A DNA stretch of 24,021 nt from CAMEON01 sp045531965 (GTDB lineage: Bacteria > Bacillota > Clostridia > Oscillospirales > CAG-272): contig JAZSFA010000002.1 of assembly GCA_045531965.1 (NCBI GenBank), positions 1-24,021 of the forward strand, in the 5' to 3' direction. Below the pieces are notes generated by a model. It did not search any database. It was not told the origin of the DNA and saw nothing but the letters and a program-made list of their open reading frames with translations. A program made the translations under genes and the position numbers. This document shows, piece by piece, positions 23,786-24,021 of the stretch; the stretch's first letter is position 1; each line of letters opens with the position of its first letter.

Positions 23786-23957
23786 TAAATTGTTGTTTGG
23801 TGGAGTACGGTCAAGGGAAACTTTTTGCAAAAAGTTTCCCTTGAAACCCTTCAAAAACCTTTAATAATAAATACTTTTTAAAGGTTCTTGGAGGTGGTTT
23901 GGAGGAACCTTCTTGCAAGAAGGTTCCTCCAAGCGTACCCCTTCAAACAACAATTTA
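23786..23957. repeat. 172-bp compound palindrome with 14-bp terminal inverted repeats
   Basis: The ends are perfect 14-bp inverted repeats (23786-23799 and 23944-23957). Each arm contains a different perfect 34-bp palindrome, 23811-23844 and 23899-23932, each with GC at its centre, and both centres are 44 bp from the element's centre. A weaker pair (aacctttaa / ttaaaggtt at 23856-23864 and 23878-23886) lies near the middle. The two arms align with each other along most of their length. The right end overlaps the stop codon of uvrA. It resembles a MITE or REP-like element acting as a terminator of uvrA; no transposase is present. The function is inferred. Confidence 0.85.
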
Positions 23958-24021
23958 TCTTCTCAGCTTCTTCTTCAAGAACTGCCCCGTATAAGACTGC
24001 GGCACCTGTGCCACCTCCTCG
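23955..24021 (-). CDS. uvrA: Excinuclease ABC subunit A, last 21 codons (rest outside window)
   Basis: On the minus strand the final 21 codons read EEVAQVPQSYTGQFLKKKLR plus one Arg, then TAA. This matches the UvrA C terminus, which typically ends G-T-P-E-E-V-A-x-x-x-x-S-Y-T-G-x-F-L-K. UvrA is the damage-recognising ATPase of nucleotide excision repair. Only the tail is visible, so the call depends on this short match, but the motif is distinctive. The stop codon lies inside the terminal inverted repeat of the compound palindrome. Confidence 0.85.
   Translation of the reverse strand, partial: EEVAQVPQSYTGQFLKKKLRR

Overview
The window looks like a chromosomal segment of a Gram-positive, fermentative, probably gut-associated member of the Bacillota (Clostridia). 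The grounds are strong AGGAGG-type ribosome binding sites, consensus sigma-A promoters, a D-Ala-D-Ala ligase, intracellular plant/host-glycan enzymes (L-fucose isomerase, GH127 and GH35), and large intracellular repeat proteins. The genus cannot be fixed from the sequence alone. Both ends are cut: the left edge falls inside fucI and the right edge inside the last codons of uvrA.

Left region (1-9.8 kb). The 3' half of fucI on the plus strand ends at a strong bidirectional terminator. It faces a minus-strand cluster that reads, in transcription order, a zinc-ribbon/BspA-type leucine-rich-repeat protein, a GH127-type beta-L-arabinofuranosidase-like enzyme, a giant RCC1-repeat protein (1358 aa, about 26-28 repeats) and a small multi-spanning membrane protein. 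The first three are 28-57 bp apart and start from a good promoter at 9876-9904. None of the three has a signal peptide.

Middle region (9.8-16 kb). A divergent promoter starts prmC - ddl - Gfo/Idh/MocA oxidoreductase on the plus strand, which ends at a perfect hairpin terminator. Next comes a visibly AT-rich block that looks like acquired DNA. It holds a minus-strand pair (an unrecognised two-domain protein, then a divergent cis-prenyltransferase of the UppS fold) and a divergently transcribed AbiH-family abortive-infection protein. The two back-to-back promoters are close to or exactly consensus. This block is the best candidate for an undescribed defence-type module.

Right region (16-24 kb). 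A plus-strand gene fuses a Tet(M)/EF-G-like ribosome-binding GTPase to a C-terminal NYN (YacP/Rae1-like) nuclease domain. It is followed, on the minus strand, by what may be one transcript: GH35 beta-galactosidase - LuxE-like acyl-protein synthetase - LuxC-like acyl-CoA reductase - lipoprotein, with gaps of 37 bp, a 4-bp overlap and 41 bp. Between the GH35 gene and the end of uvrA lies a 172-bp compound palindrome: 14-bp terminal inverted repeats enclose two different perfect 34-bp palindromes placed symmetrically about the centre.

No tRNA, rRNA, CRISPR array, transposase or intact phage gene was seen. No stretch over 300 bases lacks a gene.
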